A DNA stretch of 59,097 nt, taken from positions 1 through 59,097 of the forward strand of contig JAFWBQ010000078.1 of assembly GCA_017507125.1 (NCBI GenBank), read 5' to 3'. How positions within the stretch are numbered: position 1 is the first letter of the stretch; each line of letters begins with the position of its first letter. This document shows, piece after piece, positions 1 to 8,128 of this stretch. This stretch comes from Lentisphaeria bacterium (GTDB lineage Bacteria; Verrucomicrobiota; Lentisphaeria; Victivallales; Victivallaceae). The notes under the pieces were generated by a model, which did no database searches, had not been told where the DNA came from, and was given only the letters and a program-made list of their open reading frames with translations. The translations under genes and the position numbers were made by a program.

Positions 1-2952
1 CAAAGTATGCCGCAGGATCGTATCAGCCAAACCATTACCGTCAAGGTCATTTTCAACCGCCGCCGGAGCACTTGTACCGCCGATCGTCAAAGTGAGGTTG
101 CCCCCCACCTGATCCAGTGAATAGTTCACGCCGTTGTAAACGAGATCTTCACCATTGACCGTCACGCTGCCATACGCAACGCCTCCATCGCCCACAGAAA
201 GAGTTCCCGCAAAGGAACCCGCTCCCTGAGCCAGCTTATAGGTTCCAAAGGCTTGATCCGCCGCCACCGTAATGGTATAAGTCGGAGCTCCGGAAATCAA
301 CGAAATATCGTTGATCAGATAATCATCTGCGACAGTCCGTTCAGCAACACTGAAATCGATCGTTGCCCCTGTATAAGCAGAAACAACGGCTCCGGACTTG
401 ATCTGCAAACTCCCGCGATGCGTGCCGCCGGAGGAGACGGTCATAGAGCCCCCGGAGTTCACCGTGGTGTCGTTTGCCGTGCCGCCGGAGGAGACGTAAA
501 GATTGCCCCGGGAGTTCACCGTGGTGGAGTTTGCAGTGCCGCCGGACCAGACGTAAAGATAGCACATGGAGTTCACCGTGGTGTCGTTTGCCGTGCCGCA
601 GGAGGAGACGTAAAGATAGCCCCGGGAGTTCACCGTGGTGGAGTTTGCAGTGCCGCCGGGGGAGACGTACATAAAGCCCCCTCCGTTCACCGTGGTGGCG
701 TTTGCCGTGCCGCCGGAGTAGACGTAAAGATAGCCTCCTTTCACCGTGGTGGCGTTTGCCGTGCCGCAGGTGTGGACGGAAAGAGAGCCATCGGAGTTCA
801 CCGTGGTGGTGGTTGCTATGCCGCCTGAGGAGACGTAAAGAACGCCCCCGGCGTTCACCGTGGTGGCGTTTGCCGTGCCCCCGGAGGAGACATAAAGATG
901 GCCCCCATTCACCGTGGTGTCGTTTGCCGTGCCGCAGGAGGAGACGTAAAGATAGCCCCGGGAGTTCACCGTGGTGGAGTTCGCCGTGCCGCAGGAGGAG
1001 ACGTACATAGAGCCCCAGTAGTTCACCGTGGTGGAGTTTGCCGTGCCGCCGGAGGAGACGGTCATAGAGCCCCCGGAGTTCACCGTGGTGTCGTTTGCCG
1101 TGCCGCCGGAGGAGACGTAAAGATTGCCCCGGGAGTTCACCGTGGTGGAGTTTGCCGTGCCGCCGGACCTGACGACAAGACCGCCATAGTAGTTCACCGT
1201 GGTGTAGTTTGCCGTGCCGCCGGAGGAGACGTAAAGATAGCCCCGGGAGTTCACCGTGGTGGAGTTTGCAGTGCCGCCGGGGGAGACGTACATAAAGCCC
1301 CCTCCGTTCACCGTGGTGGCGTTTGCCGTGGTTCCGGAGTGAAGGGTAGCATTCGCATTTGACAATACAAGTCCGCTGATCGCATTGGGTGTAAAGGTGA
1401 CGTTGGCACCTGTTGCAACATACACATACCCACCGTTTTCAACAATGTTAAGCGCCGTGCCGCCGGAGGAGACGTTAAGATCGCCCCCGGAGTTCACCGT
1501 GGTGGCGTTTGCCGTGCCGCCGGAGGAGACGCGAAGAACGCCACTGGAGTTCACCGTGGTGGCGTTTGCCGTGCCGCCGGAGGAAACACGAAGATAGCCC
1601 CCGGAGTTCACCGTAGTGGAGTTTGCCGTGCCGCCGAATTCGACGTAAAGATTGCCCCCGTTCATCGTGGTGTCGTTAGCCGTGCCGCCGGAGAAGACAC
1701 GAAGAAAGCCACTGGAATTTAATGTTGTATTTTGAATATTTCCATTCTTATAGATTATGCAACTGTATCCGGACTTAATTTGCAAACTGTCAAAATAGTT
1801 TCCTTGACTGACAATACCAGCGGTATAATTGCCGTAATAAACCGGAGAAAATTGAGACGTCACAACAGCACCGTATGCAGCAGAAATAACAAGCGATCGC
1901 CATGGATTATAGACGTAATTTAAACTTCCGCCGGAAGCAACTGCTATTTCAACATAAGTATTTTTATAAAAAGTGACATTGTCTACATGACATCCTGAGT
2001 TAATCGTGATCTGAATACTGTTCCCCTCAATGCTGGCATTCCCAACATGGGCTCCGTTGGACAATACCATGTGGGCACCCTGCTGAAGCCTGACATTTCC
2101 CAAATAAAAATTTGACTTGACAGTTAATTGATCGTAATAAAGCACACCGGCACCACCACTGAGTGTACCATAGGACAGAGTCAAATTACGAGCATGTGCA
2201 CCACCCCTCAATTCCAAAATACCTCCTGCCAACTGCACATTTGCAACTGATCCCCCAGAGTAAACAAGCGCTGAATCTTTTATTGGATCCATAAACTGCC
2301 CCCCCACGCCCTGCCAAGGGTGTGCACCAATCATCATATTATACGCCAATCCTCCATGCCCCACGGTCATGGTACGAGAAGGAAAGGGGTTTCCATTGCC
2401 GTCCGTTTTAAAATACACCCATCCCGTCGTAGAATCTCCGCCATCAACATAAATATGGTTATTTCCCGATGTATAAACAGCGTAGGCGGCGAGACCTTCG
2501 CCGCCGTGGTTGAGGGTGCCTAAAAGATGGTCGGTTTCGTGGGCGATGGTGGTGATGATTTCGGGATCGGTGGCGGTGGCGTCTAAATTGACGAAGGCGT
2601 TGTCGGTTTTGTTGGTGTTGTTTTCGTCGATGGTTTCGGCGAGTCCGGCGAAGCTGCCGTACTGGTCAAAGGCGGAGGTTTTACCGATGAAGATGGTGGA
2701 GTATTCGGCAGCAGCAGGGCGCTCTGTTACGAAGACCACGCTCTCATCAGCGTATTTTGCGTTGAGTTCGGCAAGGATGTTTTTGATGCGTTCCTCTGTC
2801 AAAGCGGAGTCTTTGACTTCCACATCATCAACGGTCAGGATCTCGCCGTTGTAACGGGTCAGCTCCCCGTCAAAGTCCAGATAGATGATCTGCTGTACCG
2901 CAATTTGCGGAACATACTGCAAGCCGCCGTCAAGGATCTTCTCGTCAGTCAT
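1..2952 (-). CDS. Giant AIDA-repeat surface protein with N-terminal metzincin-like zinc-protease motif (partial, 3' end beyond window)
   Basis: An open frame runs from ATG at 2952 to the left window edge: 984 codons with no stop, so the protein is truncated here. Residues 1-170 form a protease-like domain. It has the pattern YLDFDGE near residue 24 and HETDHLLGTLNH at 138-149, which is the HExxHxxGxxN form of the metzincin zinc site, with Asn-His where His is usual. Residues about 405-844 are about 22 imperfect 18-19-residue repeats of the type TTVNSGGxLxVSSGGTAN, the strand-loop-strand repeat of AIDA-I autotransporters. Near the edge, DLDGNGLADT resembles an EF-hand-like calcium loop. No signal peptide is visible. 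The start is supported by a promoter at 3035-3007 and a purine-rich stretch before the ATG. I infer a secreted or surface adhesin/protease; an autotransporter barrel, if any, would lie off-window. Confidence 0.85.
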   Translation of the reverse strand, partial: MTDEKILDGGLQYVPQIAVQQIIYLDFDGELTRYNGEILTVDDVEVKDSALTEERIKNILAELNAKYADESVVFVTERPAAAEYSTIFIGKTSAFDQYGSFAGLAETIDENNTNKTDNAFVNLDATATDPEIITTIAHETDHLLGTLNHGGEGLAAYAVYTSGNNHIYVDGGDSTTGWVYFKTDGNGNPFPSRTMTVGHGGLAYNMMIGAHPWQGVGGQFMDPIKDSALVYSGGSVANVQLAGGILELRGGAHARNLTLSYGTLSGGAGVLYYDQLTVKSNFYLGNVRLQQGAHMVLSNGAHVGNASIEGNSIQITINSGCHVDNVTFYKNTYVEIAVASGGSLNYVYNPWRSLVISAAYGAVVTSQFSPVYYGNYTAGIVSQGNYFDSLQIKSGYSCIIYKNGNIQNTTLNSSGFLRVFSGGTANDTTMNGGNLYVEFGGTANSTTVNSGGYLRVSSGGTANATTVNSSGVLRVSSGGTANATTVNSGGDLNVSSGGTALNIVENGGYVYVATGANVTFTPNAISGLVLSNANATLHSGTTANATTVNGGGFMYVSPGGTANSTTVNSRGYLYVSSGGTANYTTVNYYGGLVVRSGGTANSTTVNSRGNLYVSSGGTANDTTVNSGGSMTVSSGGTANSTTVNYWGSMYVSSCGTANSTTVNSRGYLYVSSCGTANDTTVNGGHLYVSSGGTANATTVNAGGVLYVSSGGIATTTTVNSDGSLSVHTCGTANATTVKGGYLYVYSGGTANATTVNGGGFMYVSPGGTANSTTVNSRGYLYVSSCGTANDTTVNSMCYLYVWSGGTANSTTVNSRGNLYVSSGGTANDTTVNSGGSMTVSSGGTHRGSLQIKSGAVVSAYTGATIDFSVAERTVADDYLINDISLISGAPTYTITVAADQAFGTYKLAQGAGSFAGTLSVGDGGVAYGSVTVNGEDLVYNGVNYSLDQVGGNLTLTIGGTSAPAAVENDLDGNGLADTILRHTL
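421..1750 (-). repeat. AIDA-type 57-bp tandem repeat array with a 621-bp duplicated block
   Basis: The coding repeats have a period of 57 bp (19 codons), with some 54-bp units. Sequence around 421-700 recurs at 1042-1320 with a constant offset of 621 bp (nine 57-bp plus two 54-bp units), including rare variants such as the unit at 670 and 1291. One unit within the block differs strongly (about 550-575 against 1171-1196). Several units replace Gly of SSGGT by Cys. The pattern implies recombination between repeats. Confidence 0.9.
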
Positions 2953-3006
2953 TTTTTCAGAGCTCTTTTTCTTTAAAATTACGTTGTTAATATATACTTT
3001 GTGGCT

Positions 3007-3035
3007 AATATAGCATACTTAAAGAAAAATGCAAA
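3007..3035 (-). promoter_or_regulatory. Promoter of the AIDA-repeat gene
   Basis: On the minus strand TTTGCA (3035-3030), a 17-bp spacer and TATATT (3012-3007) form a sigma-70-like promoter about 55 bp before the ATG at 2952. It has the same -10 and spacing as many other promoters in the window. Confidence 0.6.
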
Positions 3036-3076
3036 TATTTTTTTGAGGGCTGTGGGGGCTCGCGTAGTCAGGTGGG

Positions 3077-3150
3077 GGCGATTACTTTTGAGTACGGATT
3101 TGTACGGATTTGTACGGATTTGTACGGATTTGTACGGATTGAAAGGCGAT
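3077..3150 (+). repeat. Modular 10-bp-phased element, copy A (five units)
   Basis: The 74-bp element reads GGCGAT, eight bases, five 10-bp units (one AGTACGGATT and four TGTACGGATT), GAAA, GGCGAT. It lies upstream of the promoter of the AIDA-repeat gene, in the gap between that gene and rsmA. The same architecture with three units occurs in inverted orientation at 3240-3293. Small open frames across it encode only the translated repeat and are not believed to be genes. Confidence 0.85.
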
Positions 3151-3239
3151 CACTTCCCCCGTATGAGCAACGACGCATTGCAATGAGAAAAAAATTTTTA
3201 CGCCGCTGCACGAAAAAAAGACGGAAGAAACGGCTTGAT

Positions 3240-3293
3240 ATCGCCATTGCTTCCGTACTTCTCCGTACTTCTCCGTACTTTTCTGATATCGCC
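3240..3293 (-). repeat. Modular 10-bp-phased element, copy B (three units, inverted)
   Basis: Read on the minus strand the 54-bp element is GGCGAT, eight bases, three 10-bp units (AGTACGGAGA twice, then AGTACGGAAG), four bases (CAAT), GGCGAT. Both flanking spacings match copy A exactly, and the length difference of 20 bp equals two repeat units. The 90 bp between the copies contain no recognisable gene. Confidence 0.85.
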
Positions 3294-3342
3294 GGTTGTC
3301 GTTTCTGACTGCCGGTTTCAGCAAATCAGGGCAGGTGAGCCG

Positions 3343-4173
3343 TTATTTCAAATAAAACAGCTCGCTCATTTTCACAAACTGCTCCACAGAAACTTTTTCC
3401 GGACGCTCCGTGGTGGGGATCCCCATGGTTTCAAGGACGCTTTTTACCTTTTCTTTCGGATAACCGTTACACAAGACTTTACCCATCTGTTTGCGGCGCT
3501 GGTTGAAAAGCAGCTTCACCATGGTGGAAAGATGCTTTTTACCATCGGAATCCAGTCCGAAACGGTTGTGGCGGGTGAATGAAACAAGAGCGGACTCCAC
3601 CTCCGGCGGGGGATAGAAGACTTCAGGAGGAACGATTTTCTCAAGAACCACATCAAAAATGCTCTGAGTGGTCACGGTCAAGGCTCCGTAGGATTTGCAG
3701 TCACAGGCAGACGCAAGGCGCTCCCCCATTTCTTTTTGCAGCATGAAAAACATGGACTGAGGTCCGTTGTCAAGCTGACAGAGCTTTGCAATAAAGACCG
3801 TGCTGATGGCGTAGGGCAGATTTGCCACACAGCGGAAAGATGTTCCGGCAGGGAAAAGTTCACTGTAATCCACCTTGCAGGCATCGGCTTCAATAAGCCG
3901 CAGATTTTCTGCGTCTGCAAAGCGTGTGCGCAGATGTTCCGCAATACGGTGATCGTACTCCACGGCGGTCACTTTGGCTCCTGTTGCAAGGAGCAGTTCG
4001 GTCAAAGCGCCGAAGCCGGGCCCGACTTCCAGAATATTCTCATCCTTTTGCGGAGCGGTTTTTCTTACGATCCACTCCAAAAGGTTCCGGTCAAGAAGAA
4101 AGTTCTGCCCCAAACCTCTGCCGGGGCGCATTCCGCAGCGCTCCAGCTGTTTCATAAGTTCCTGTTTATTCAT
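3343..4173 (-). CDS. rsmA: 16S rRNA (adenine1518-N6/adenine1519-N6)-dimethyltransferase RsmA (KsgA)
   Basis: A 276-residue SAM-dependent methyltransferase that dimethylates two adjacent adenines in the 3'-terminal hairpin of 16S rRNA during small-subunit maturation. Visible marks are GLGQNFLLDRNLL near the N-terminus, the SAM-binding motif ILEVGPGFGALTE, and the catalytic NLPY motif in VANLPYAIST. The length is normal for the family. I choose ATG 4173; an in-frame TTG lies nine bases upstream. It is the last gene of a minus-strand operon (thioesterase, secreted protein, FmdB-type protein, rsmA) and starts 15 bases after the FmdB-type stop. Confidence 0.95.
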   Translation of the reverse strand: MNKQELMKQLERCGMRPGRGLGQNFLLDRNLLEWIVRKTAPQKDENILEVGPGFGALTELLLATGAKVTAVEYDHRIAEHLRTRFADAENLRLIEADACKVDYSELFPAGTSFRCVANLPYAISTVFIAKLCQLDNGPQSMFFMLQKEMGERLASACDCKSYGALTVTTQSIFDVVLEKIVPPEVFYPPPEVESALVSFTRHNRFGLDSDGKKHLSTMVKLLFNQRRKQMGKVLCNGYPKEKVKSVLETMGIPTTERPEKVSVEQFVKMSELFYLK

Positions 4174-4188
4174 CGTATGCAAAACTCA

Positions 4189-4428
4189 TCAGTGTTTATG
4201 TCCGCAGCAGCCGGTACAGCCGCAACCCCCTGCGGCAGCGGCACCGGGGCACATGGCTTGTGCCGGACAGGTGTTGGAGTTGGAAGAACGACCGACGCTG
4301 ATCCGGTTTGGAGCAGAGATAAGTTCTTTGCTTCCGCAGTCGGGGCACTCAGCTTCTTCAGAACGGTTTTTCAGCAAAGTCTCAAAGAGTTTGCCGCATT
4401 TCTCACATTTGAAATTAAAGATAGGCAT
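4189..4428 (-). CDS. FmdB-family zinc-ribbon protein with Cys/His-rich tail
   Basis: A 79-residue protein starting MPIFNFKCEKCGKLFETLL, the characteristic opening of the FmdB/putative regulatory zinc-ribbon family. The first CxxC (KCEKC) and a second (ECPDC) would form the zinc ribbon. The C-terminus is rich in Gly, Ala, Cys and His and ends GCTGCCGHKH, suggesting a second metal-binding patch. ATG 4428 is chosen because it restores the family N-terminus; the frame stays open upstream without similarity. Function of the family is uncertain. It sits between a secreted protein gene and rsmA in one transcription unit. Confidence 0.8.
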   Translation of the reverse strand: MPIFNFKCEKCGKLFETLLKNRSEEAECPDCGSKELISAPNRISVGRSSNSNTCPAQAMCPGAAAAGGCGCTGCCGHKH

Positions 4429-4456
4429 AAACTTTTTTATCCTGTGTTGATATTTT

Positions 4457-5722
4457 TCAGCGGAACCCGGCACGGTCCGCAATGTAGATCACATATTTTT
4501 TCCAACGGCTCACTTTGGAGTAATCCAACAGAAAAACATTGCCGCGGTTGTCGATCTGCACCATCTGATCCTTCATTGCCGGAGCCCGCAGCAAGGCCCA
4601 GCTGCTGTTGCGGTTGGCAGGTTTCAAACGGTTGGGCGTGACAGGCTTTGCATTTTCTGCCCCATCCGGCATTTGAAAAAGGGCGATCCTGCTGTTGGCT
4701 GAAATTTCCGCAAAAAAGATCTTTTGAGCAGGATCCCAAAGGTGTATCCCGGAAATTTTTTCTTTCAATTTTCTGAAACTGCCCTTTCTGAAATACCACA
4801 AATCTCCTTCATTGGTGCCGGCAAAACAGATTGCCGGTGCTGAAGTATCAACAACAGAACAGGAAAAGGGGTGAAAAGGTTCAGGGAAGGTGAAAAGTTT
4901 CTCGTCAGCTATCCATCGACCGTGATCCTTACGGAATACTTCAATACCTTCCTTACCAGAAGCAATGAGCAGCTCCCCGGCTATGCAAAGTTCCGGTGAA
5001 GTGATGCGGCTCTTTACAGCAGAAGGATTTGCTGAAAGAGTTTCAACTTCAGCTTCAAAGATAAGAGATGAATTTTCTGCTGAAAAGAAAATCTTACCTT
5101 TTCCGTCTGTGACAAAGGAAGAGACTTTCCCTGAGGAGGCCTCAAGAGAATCAACGATACGCTTACTCACAAGATCGATCCTGACGATCCCGTTTTTCTC
5201 TTTGAAGTGGGTGTCTGCATGCCTGATCCCCACTATTTCGCTGTTTGAATGAGGGGAAAAGGCAATGGAGGAAATCAGTGTACGGGGCAATGTGAATCCT
5301 CCCGCAAGGCGGCGGTTGGGAACATCAAAGAAAAGAAAACGCGTGGAATTGGGTTTGCCTTCTCCACCTATCCGTTCTGTAACGACAACGAGGCTCCCGT
5401 CTGCAGAAATAGCTGCCCCGGTCAAATCCGCAGTCCTGATGGCACTGGAAAGCTGCGGAGAGGGACGCCAGAAAAATTTCTTGCCTCTGGCAGAAACAAG
5501 AGACGCAGTGTTTCTCTTCTTTTTTCCGGAAGGATCCTTTTCCGGCAGATCAATACTGCTGAATTCGCCTGTTTCAGATACCCGTATCTCCTCTTTTTTC
5601 CACTGAGAAACAATAGGAGGGGGCGCCAATTTGGGCAAATTGCCGGGGGAAGCTGATTTCAAAGTCCCGCAAAAAGTGAAAACAACACTTAAAACAAGAA
5701 AAATAAACTGTTTCTTATCCAT
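4457..5722 (-). CDS. Secreted beta-propeller-like protein of unknown function
   Basis: A 421-residue protein. It begins MDKKQFIFLVLSVVFTFCG, a good signal peptide, followed by a Pro/Lys-rich linker (about residues 25-75). The rest alternates short beta-strand-like stretches with patterns such as ISADGSLVVV and SIAFSPHSNSEIVGI, typical of WD40/YVTN-like propellers, but I cannot assign a family. ATG 5722 is preferred over an in-frame GTG nine bases upstream because GAGGAG lies eight bases before it, inside the end of the thioesterase gene. It is translationally close to the thioesterase (5-bp gap) and belongs to the rsmA operon. Confidence 0.65.
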   Translation of the reverse strand: MDKKQFIFLVLSVVFTFCGTLKSASPGNLPKLAPPPIVSQWKKEEIRVSETGEFSSIDLPEKDPSGKKKRNTASLVSARGKKFFWRPSPQLSSAIRTADLTGAAISADGSLVVVTERIGGEGKPNSTRFLFFDVPNRRLAGGFTLPRTLISSIAFSPHSNSEIVGIRHADTHFKEKNGIVRIDLVSKRIVDSLEASSGKVSSFVTDGKGKIFFSAENSSLIFEAEVETLSANPSAVKSRITSPELCIAGELLIASGKEGIEVFRKDHGRWIADEKLFTFPEPFHPFSCSVVDTSAPAICFAGTNEGDLWYFRKGSFRKLKEKISGIHLWDPAQKIFFAEISANSRIALFQMPDGAENAKPVTPNRLKPANRNSSWALLRAPAMKDQMVQIDNRGNVFLLDYSKVSRWKKYVIYIADRAGFR

Positions 5723-5727
5723 AAATG

Positions 5728-6138
5728 TCACTCCTCAATAAGAGGTCTCCCTGTGGCAAAACCAACCATCTGACCGCTTGCAATGAGCTTCCCGGCGCTG
5801 TTGGTCACGGTAATCTGGTAAAGACCGGTGCTTTTTCCCCGGCTGATTTCCCGGGCAGAGGCAAAAAGTTTATCTCCGGTACCGGGACGCAGAAAGGTAA
5901 TATTGCTGTTTTGTGTCACCATGCCTTTGTTTTCGGCATTGGCGGCTCCGGCAAAGGCTATATCGGCAAGGGTGAAAATGGCACCTCCCTGAACAACGTC
6001 ATTCCCATTAAGAAGTTCAGGCGTAATGACCATTTCGGCCTCAGCGTATCCGGGTTCGACTTTGGTAAGGCGGATATTGTTTCCGGCGGCGAAACGGTCA
6101 AATTCGTTGATATATTCTTTGATTCTGTCTTGAAGCAT
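5728..6138 (-). CDS. PaaI-family hotdog-fold thioesterase
   Basis: A 136-residue hotdog protein, predicted to hydrolyse an acyl-CoA or similar thioester. The motif NGNDVVQGGAIFTLADIAFAG matches the GGxxxxLxD core of PaaI/YdiI-type thioesterases, in which the Asp takes part in catalysis. The later segment TFLRPGTGDKLFASAREISRGKSTG also fits the family. It is the first gene of the operon, with a promoter at 6191-6163 and GGAG at 6153-6150. The substrate cannot be told from sequence. Confidence 0.85.
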   Translation of the reverse strand: MLQDRIKEYINEFDRFAAGNNIRLTKVEPGYAEAEMVITPELLNGNDVVQGGAIFTLADIAFAGAANAENKGMVTQNSNITFLRPGTGDKLFASAREISRGKSTGLYQITVTNSAGKLIASGQMVGFATGRPLIEE

Positions 6139-6162
6139 AAAAAATAAAACTCCTTTTTGTAT

Positions 6163-6191
6163 AATTTACTGCATAAAGAGAGTTTTTTCAA
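6163..6191 (-). promoter_or_regulatory. Promoter of the thioesterase-rsmA operon
   Basis: Minus-strand TTGAAA (6191-6186), 17-bp spacer, TAAATT (6168-6163), about 25 bases before the ATG at 6138. Confidence 0.6.
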
Positions 6192-6232
6192 GAAAAAAGA
6201 GCGCAATTTCACCCATTTCGACAGAGAAGTTC

Positions 6233-6261
6233 TTGTATTGCAGTCAAAAACGGTGTATTTT
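6233..6261 (+). promoter_or_regulatory. Possible promoter of aat
   Basis: TTGTAT (6233-6238), 17-bp spacer and TATTTT (6256-6261) precede the chosen aat ATG by about 30 bases. The -35 is weak. It diverges from the promoter at 6191-6163. Confidence 0.4.
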
Positions 6262-6291
6262 ATTGCTGTTGACGCAATTTATGGAGCTTTT

Positions 6292-6957
6292 ATGATCAAT
6301 TGGAACGATTCCTGTTTTTCACCCCCAGCCTCTGAAACTGAAGATCCTTACGGTTTTGTGGGCTGGAGCGAAGACCTTGATACCAATATGCTGAAAGATG
6401 CTTATTATCATGGCGTCTTTCCCTGGCCGGAAGATGAAAATGAAATACTCTGGTTTTCACCGCCCGCAAGAGGGATCGTAAACATAGAGGAGTTCCATAT
6501 CCCCCACGGAACTGTGCGGGAACTGAAAAAGAAGAAGTGGCGCCTTGAAATTGACAGAGCCTTTGATCAAGTTATTGAAGAATGTGCTGCTGCTTACCGT
6601 CCGGGGCAGGGCGGTACCTGGATCACTCCGAAGATGATCCGCGCCTACAAATCGTTTCACCGCTGCGGACACGCTCACAGCTTTGAGACCTATAACGAAG
6701 ACGGCGCCCTTATCGGCGGCTTGTACGGCGTTCATGTGGGGGGGATTTTTTGCGGAGAAAGCATGTTTTTCAAAGAAAGCTGCGCCTCAAAGTTTGCTCT
6801 GGCAGGAATGTTCAGATTTCTCAAATCCGCAGGAGTCAAGGTGGTAGATACCCAGATGGTGACGCCTACACTCGCCCTTTTCGGAGCAAAAGAAATTTCA
6901 AGAGATGAATACTGGCAGAAACTTGAAGCGTTGAGAGATGAAAAGATCCTCTGGTAA
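6292..6957 (+). CDS. aat: Leucyl/phenylalanyl-tRNA--protein transferase
   Basis: A 221-residue Aat, which transfers Leu or Phe from aminoacyl-tRNA to N-terminal Arg or Lys of proteins, feeding them into the N-end rule Clp pathway. Family marks are YYHGVFPWPEDENEILWFSP, GGTWIT and GGLYGVHVGGIFCGESMF. The open frame extends upstream to a TTG at 6157, but ATG 6292 is chosen: GGAG lies five bases before it, the family N-terminus starts there, and the promoter-like sequence lies between the two. It stands alone and converges with the DUF3592 gene. Confidence 0.93.
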   Translation: MINWNDSCFSPPASETEDPYGFVGWSEDLDTNMLKDAYYHGVFPWPEDENEILWFSPPARGIVNIEEFHIPHGTVRELKKKKWRLEIDRAFDQVIEECAAAYRPGQGGTWITPKMIRAYKSFHRCGHAHSFETYNEDGALIGGLYGVHVGGIFCGESMFFKESCASKFALAGMFRFLKSAGVKVVDTQMVTPTLALFGAKEISRDEYWQKLEALRDEKILW

Positions 6958-6983
6958 AGGAACTCTTCAACAGCAGCAGGAAT

Positions 6984-8045
6984 CTACTTTTTGCTTTGTT
7001 TCCAGATAAAGCCGCAGACAACCACACCAAAAACGGCGAAGATAAGAAAGCAACCACCTTCCCAAATCAACTGCCCCCAGGGGATTTCTCTGCTGCAAAC
7101 AGCCCGCTGTGGTGTTGACGGATCAACAAAGCAAACTATTTTTCTGCCTGGAGGATTGTTTCTGACAATGCGGAACTTTTCTGAAGAACCTCTGGAAAAA
7201 TCTCTGGAAAAGGCACTGTAAATCTCAGACGTGTAGAGTTTTCCTTTGAAAAGATACTGGTAACAGATTTTTGCCCGGTAAACGGTGTAGTGCCCATTTT
7301 TTGAGCGGCGCCTGGCATTTTCAACGTGGCTTTTAACAACAACAGCGGGAACCTCTTTCCAGTTGCGGCTGTTGAAGTTTTCAATAAGAGGACTCAACGC
7401 ATTGGTGTAAAATCCGCCGACTCCGATGGAACCGAAAATAAATAAAAAGAGAAAGCCCAGCCATCGGGGAGCCGGTTTGCTTTTTTTTGCCGGATCCGGC
7501 TCACATTCTTTCAAGGGGACATTCAGTTTCTCTGAAAGCATTTCTGCCGCTTTCCGCATCTGTTTCAGATCTGAACTGTCTGTTACATGGACCCGTTTCA
7601 AATCATCTGTGAACAAATTCAATTCCAGAACCGTCCGTCTGGAGCCTTTGCCGCCGTAAACTGTTTTTAAAAGAAGTTGGATCGCAGTGATCTTTTTTAA
7701 GGGCAGATAATCTTTAAGTGTGGAAAAATCGCCGTACCGGGGCTTCTTGCTGTCGTTGTAAAAACATCCGTTGCTGAAGTCAAAGGTTGGGACATTCCTG
7801 TTACACCAGTATACGATACCGAGGATCGTCAGAACGAAGGCCTGGAAAATCAGGAAACGCAAATGAAAAAATGCCACAGGCAGCGTTGGCAGCAGCACAA
7901 AGGCTGTAACTAAAAAGAAAACCAGACGATTGTGTCTGAAACGCCAGCAAGAAGGATCCCGGGTATCCCAAACTCTTTGCATGCTGCTTTTATTTGGGCG
8001 CATGGGGCGCTCATTGGCAAATCTGATAAGGCGTTCCGGTTCCAT
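6984..8045 (-). CDS. DUF3592-type membrane protein
   Basis: A 353-residue protein with two hydrophobic helices near residues 42-90, a central hydrophobic segment (WLGFLFLFIFGSIGVGGFY), and a C-terminal helix (GGCFLIFAVFGVVVCGFIW). The stretch beginning NWKEVPAVVVKSHVE, continuing to YQYLFKGKLYTSEIYSAFSR, fits DUF3592, a domain of unknown function usually found next to membrane helices. ATG 8045 lacks a strong Shine-Dalgarno site. It lies just downstream of the terminator of the small basic protein gene, so expression may be by read-through. Confidence 0.65.
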   Translation of the reverse strand: MEPERLIRFANERPMRPNKSSMQRVWDTRDPSCWRFRHNRLVFFLVTAFVLLPTLPVAFFHLRFLIFQAFVLTILGIVYWCNRNVPTFDFSNGCFYNDSKKPRYGDFSTLKDYLPLKKITAIQLLLKTVYGGKGSRRTVLELNLFTDDLKRVHVTDSSDLKQMRKAAEMLSEKLNVPLKECEPDPAKKSKPAPRWLGFLFLFIFGSIGVGGFYTNALSPLIENFNSRNWKEVPAVVVKSHVENARRRSKNGHYTVYRAKICYQYLFKGKLYTSEIYSAFSRDFSRGSSEKFRIVRNNPPGRKIVCFVDPSTPQRAVCSREIPWGQLIWEGGCFLIFAVFGVVVCGFIWKQSKK

Positions 8046-8073
8046 CTTGTATTACTCAAGTGTATTAAGACAC

Positions 8074-8106
8074 AAAAAAGCCCCCGCTGTTGAGAACGGG
8101 AGCTTT
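8074..8106 (-). terminator. Rho-independent terminator of the small basic protein gene
   Basis: On the minus strand AAAGCTCCCG pairs with CGGGGGCTTT (one G-U) around a ten-base interval, followed by six T. It lies right after the stop at 8129. Confidence 0.85.
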
Positions 8107-8128
8107 AATTGTAACCCAAGGGTTCAAA

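Noticed and set aside
421..1330. Possible CRISPR array (regular 57-bp period)
   Set aside because: Whole units repeat with no unique spacers, the period is divisible by three, and the array is in frame within a long coding sequence.
253..1597. Several plus-strand open frames rich in repeats (for example 253-828, 898-1362)
   Set aside because: They are reverse-frame shadows of the minus-strand AIDA repeats; codon pattern and the continuous 984-codon minus frame explain them.
3001..3582. Small open frames over the 10-bp repeat elements
   Set aside because: Their translations are just the DNA repeat read through (YGFVRICTDL-type text); no ribosome binding site and no stable family.
3736..4641. 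301-codon plus-strand frame opposite rsmA and the FmdB-type gene
   Set aside because: It covers two recognised genes on the other strand and has no recognisable family.
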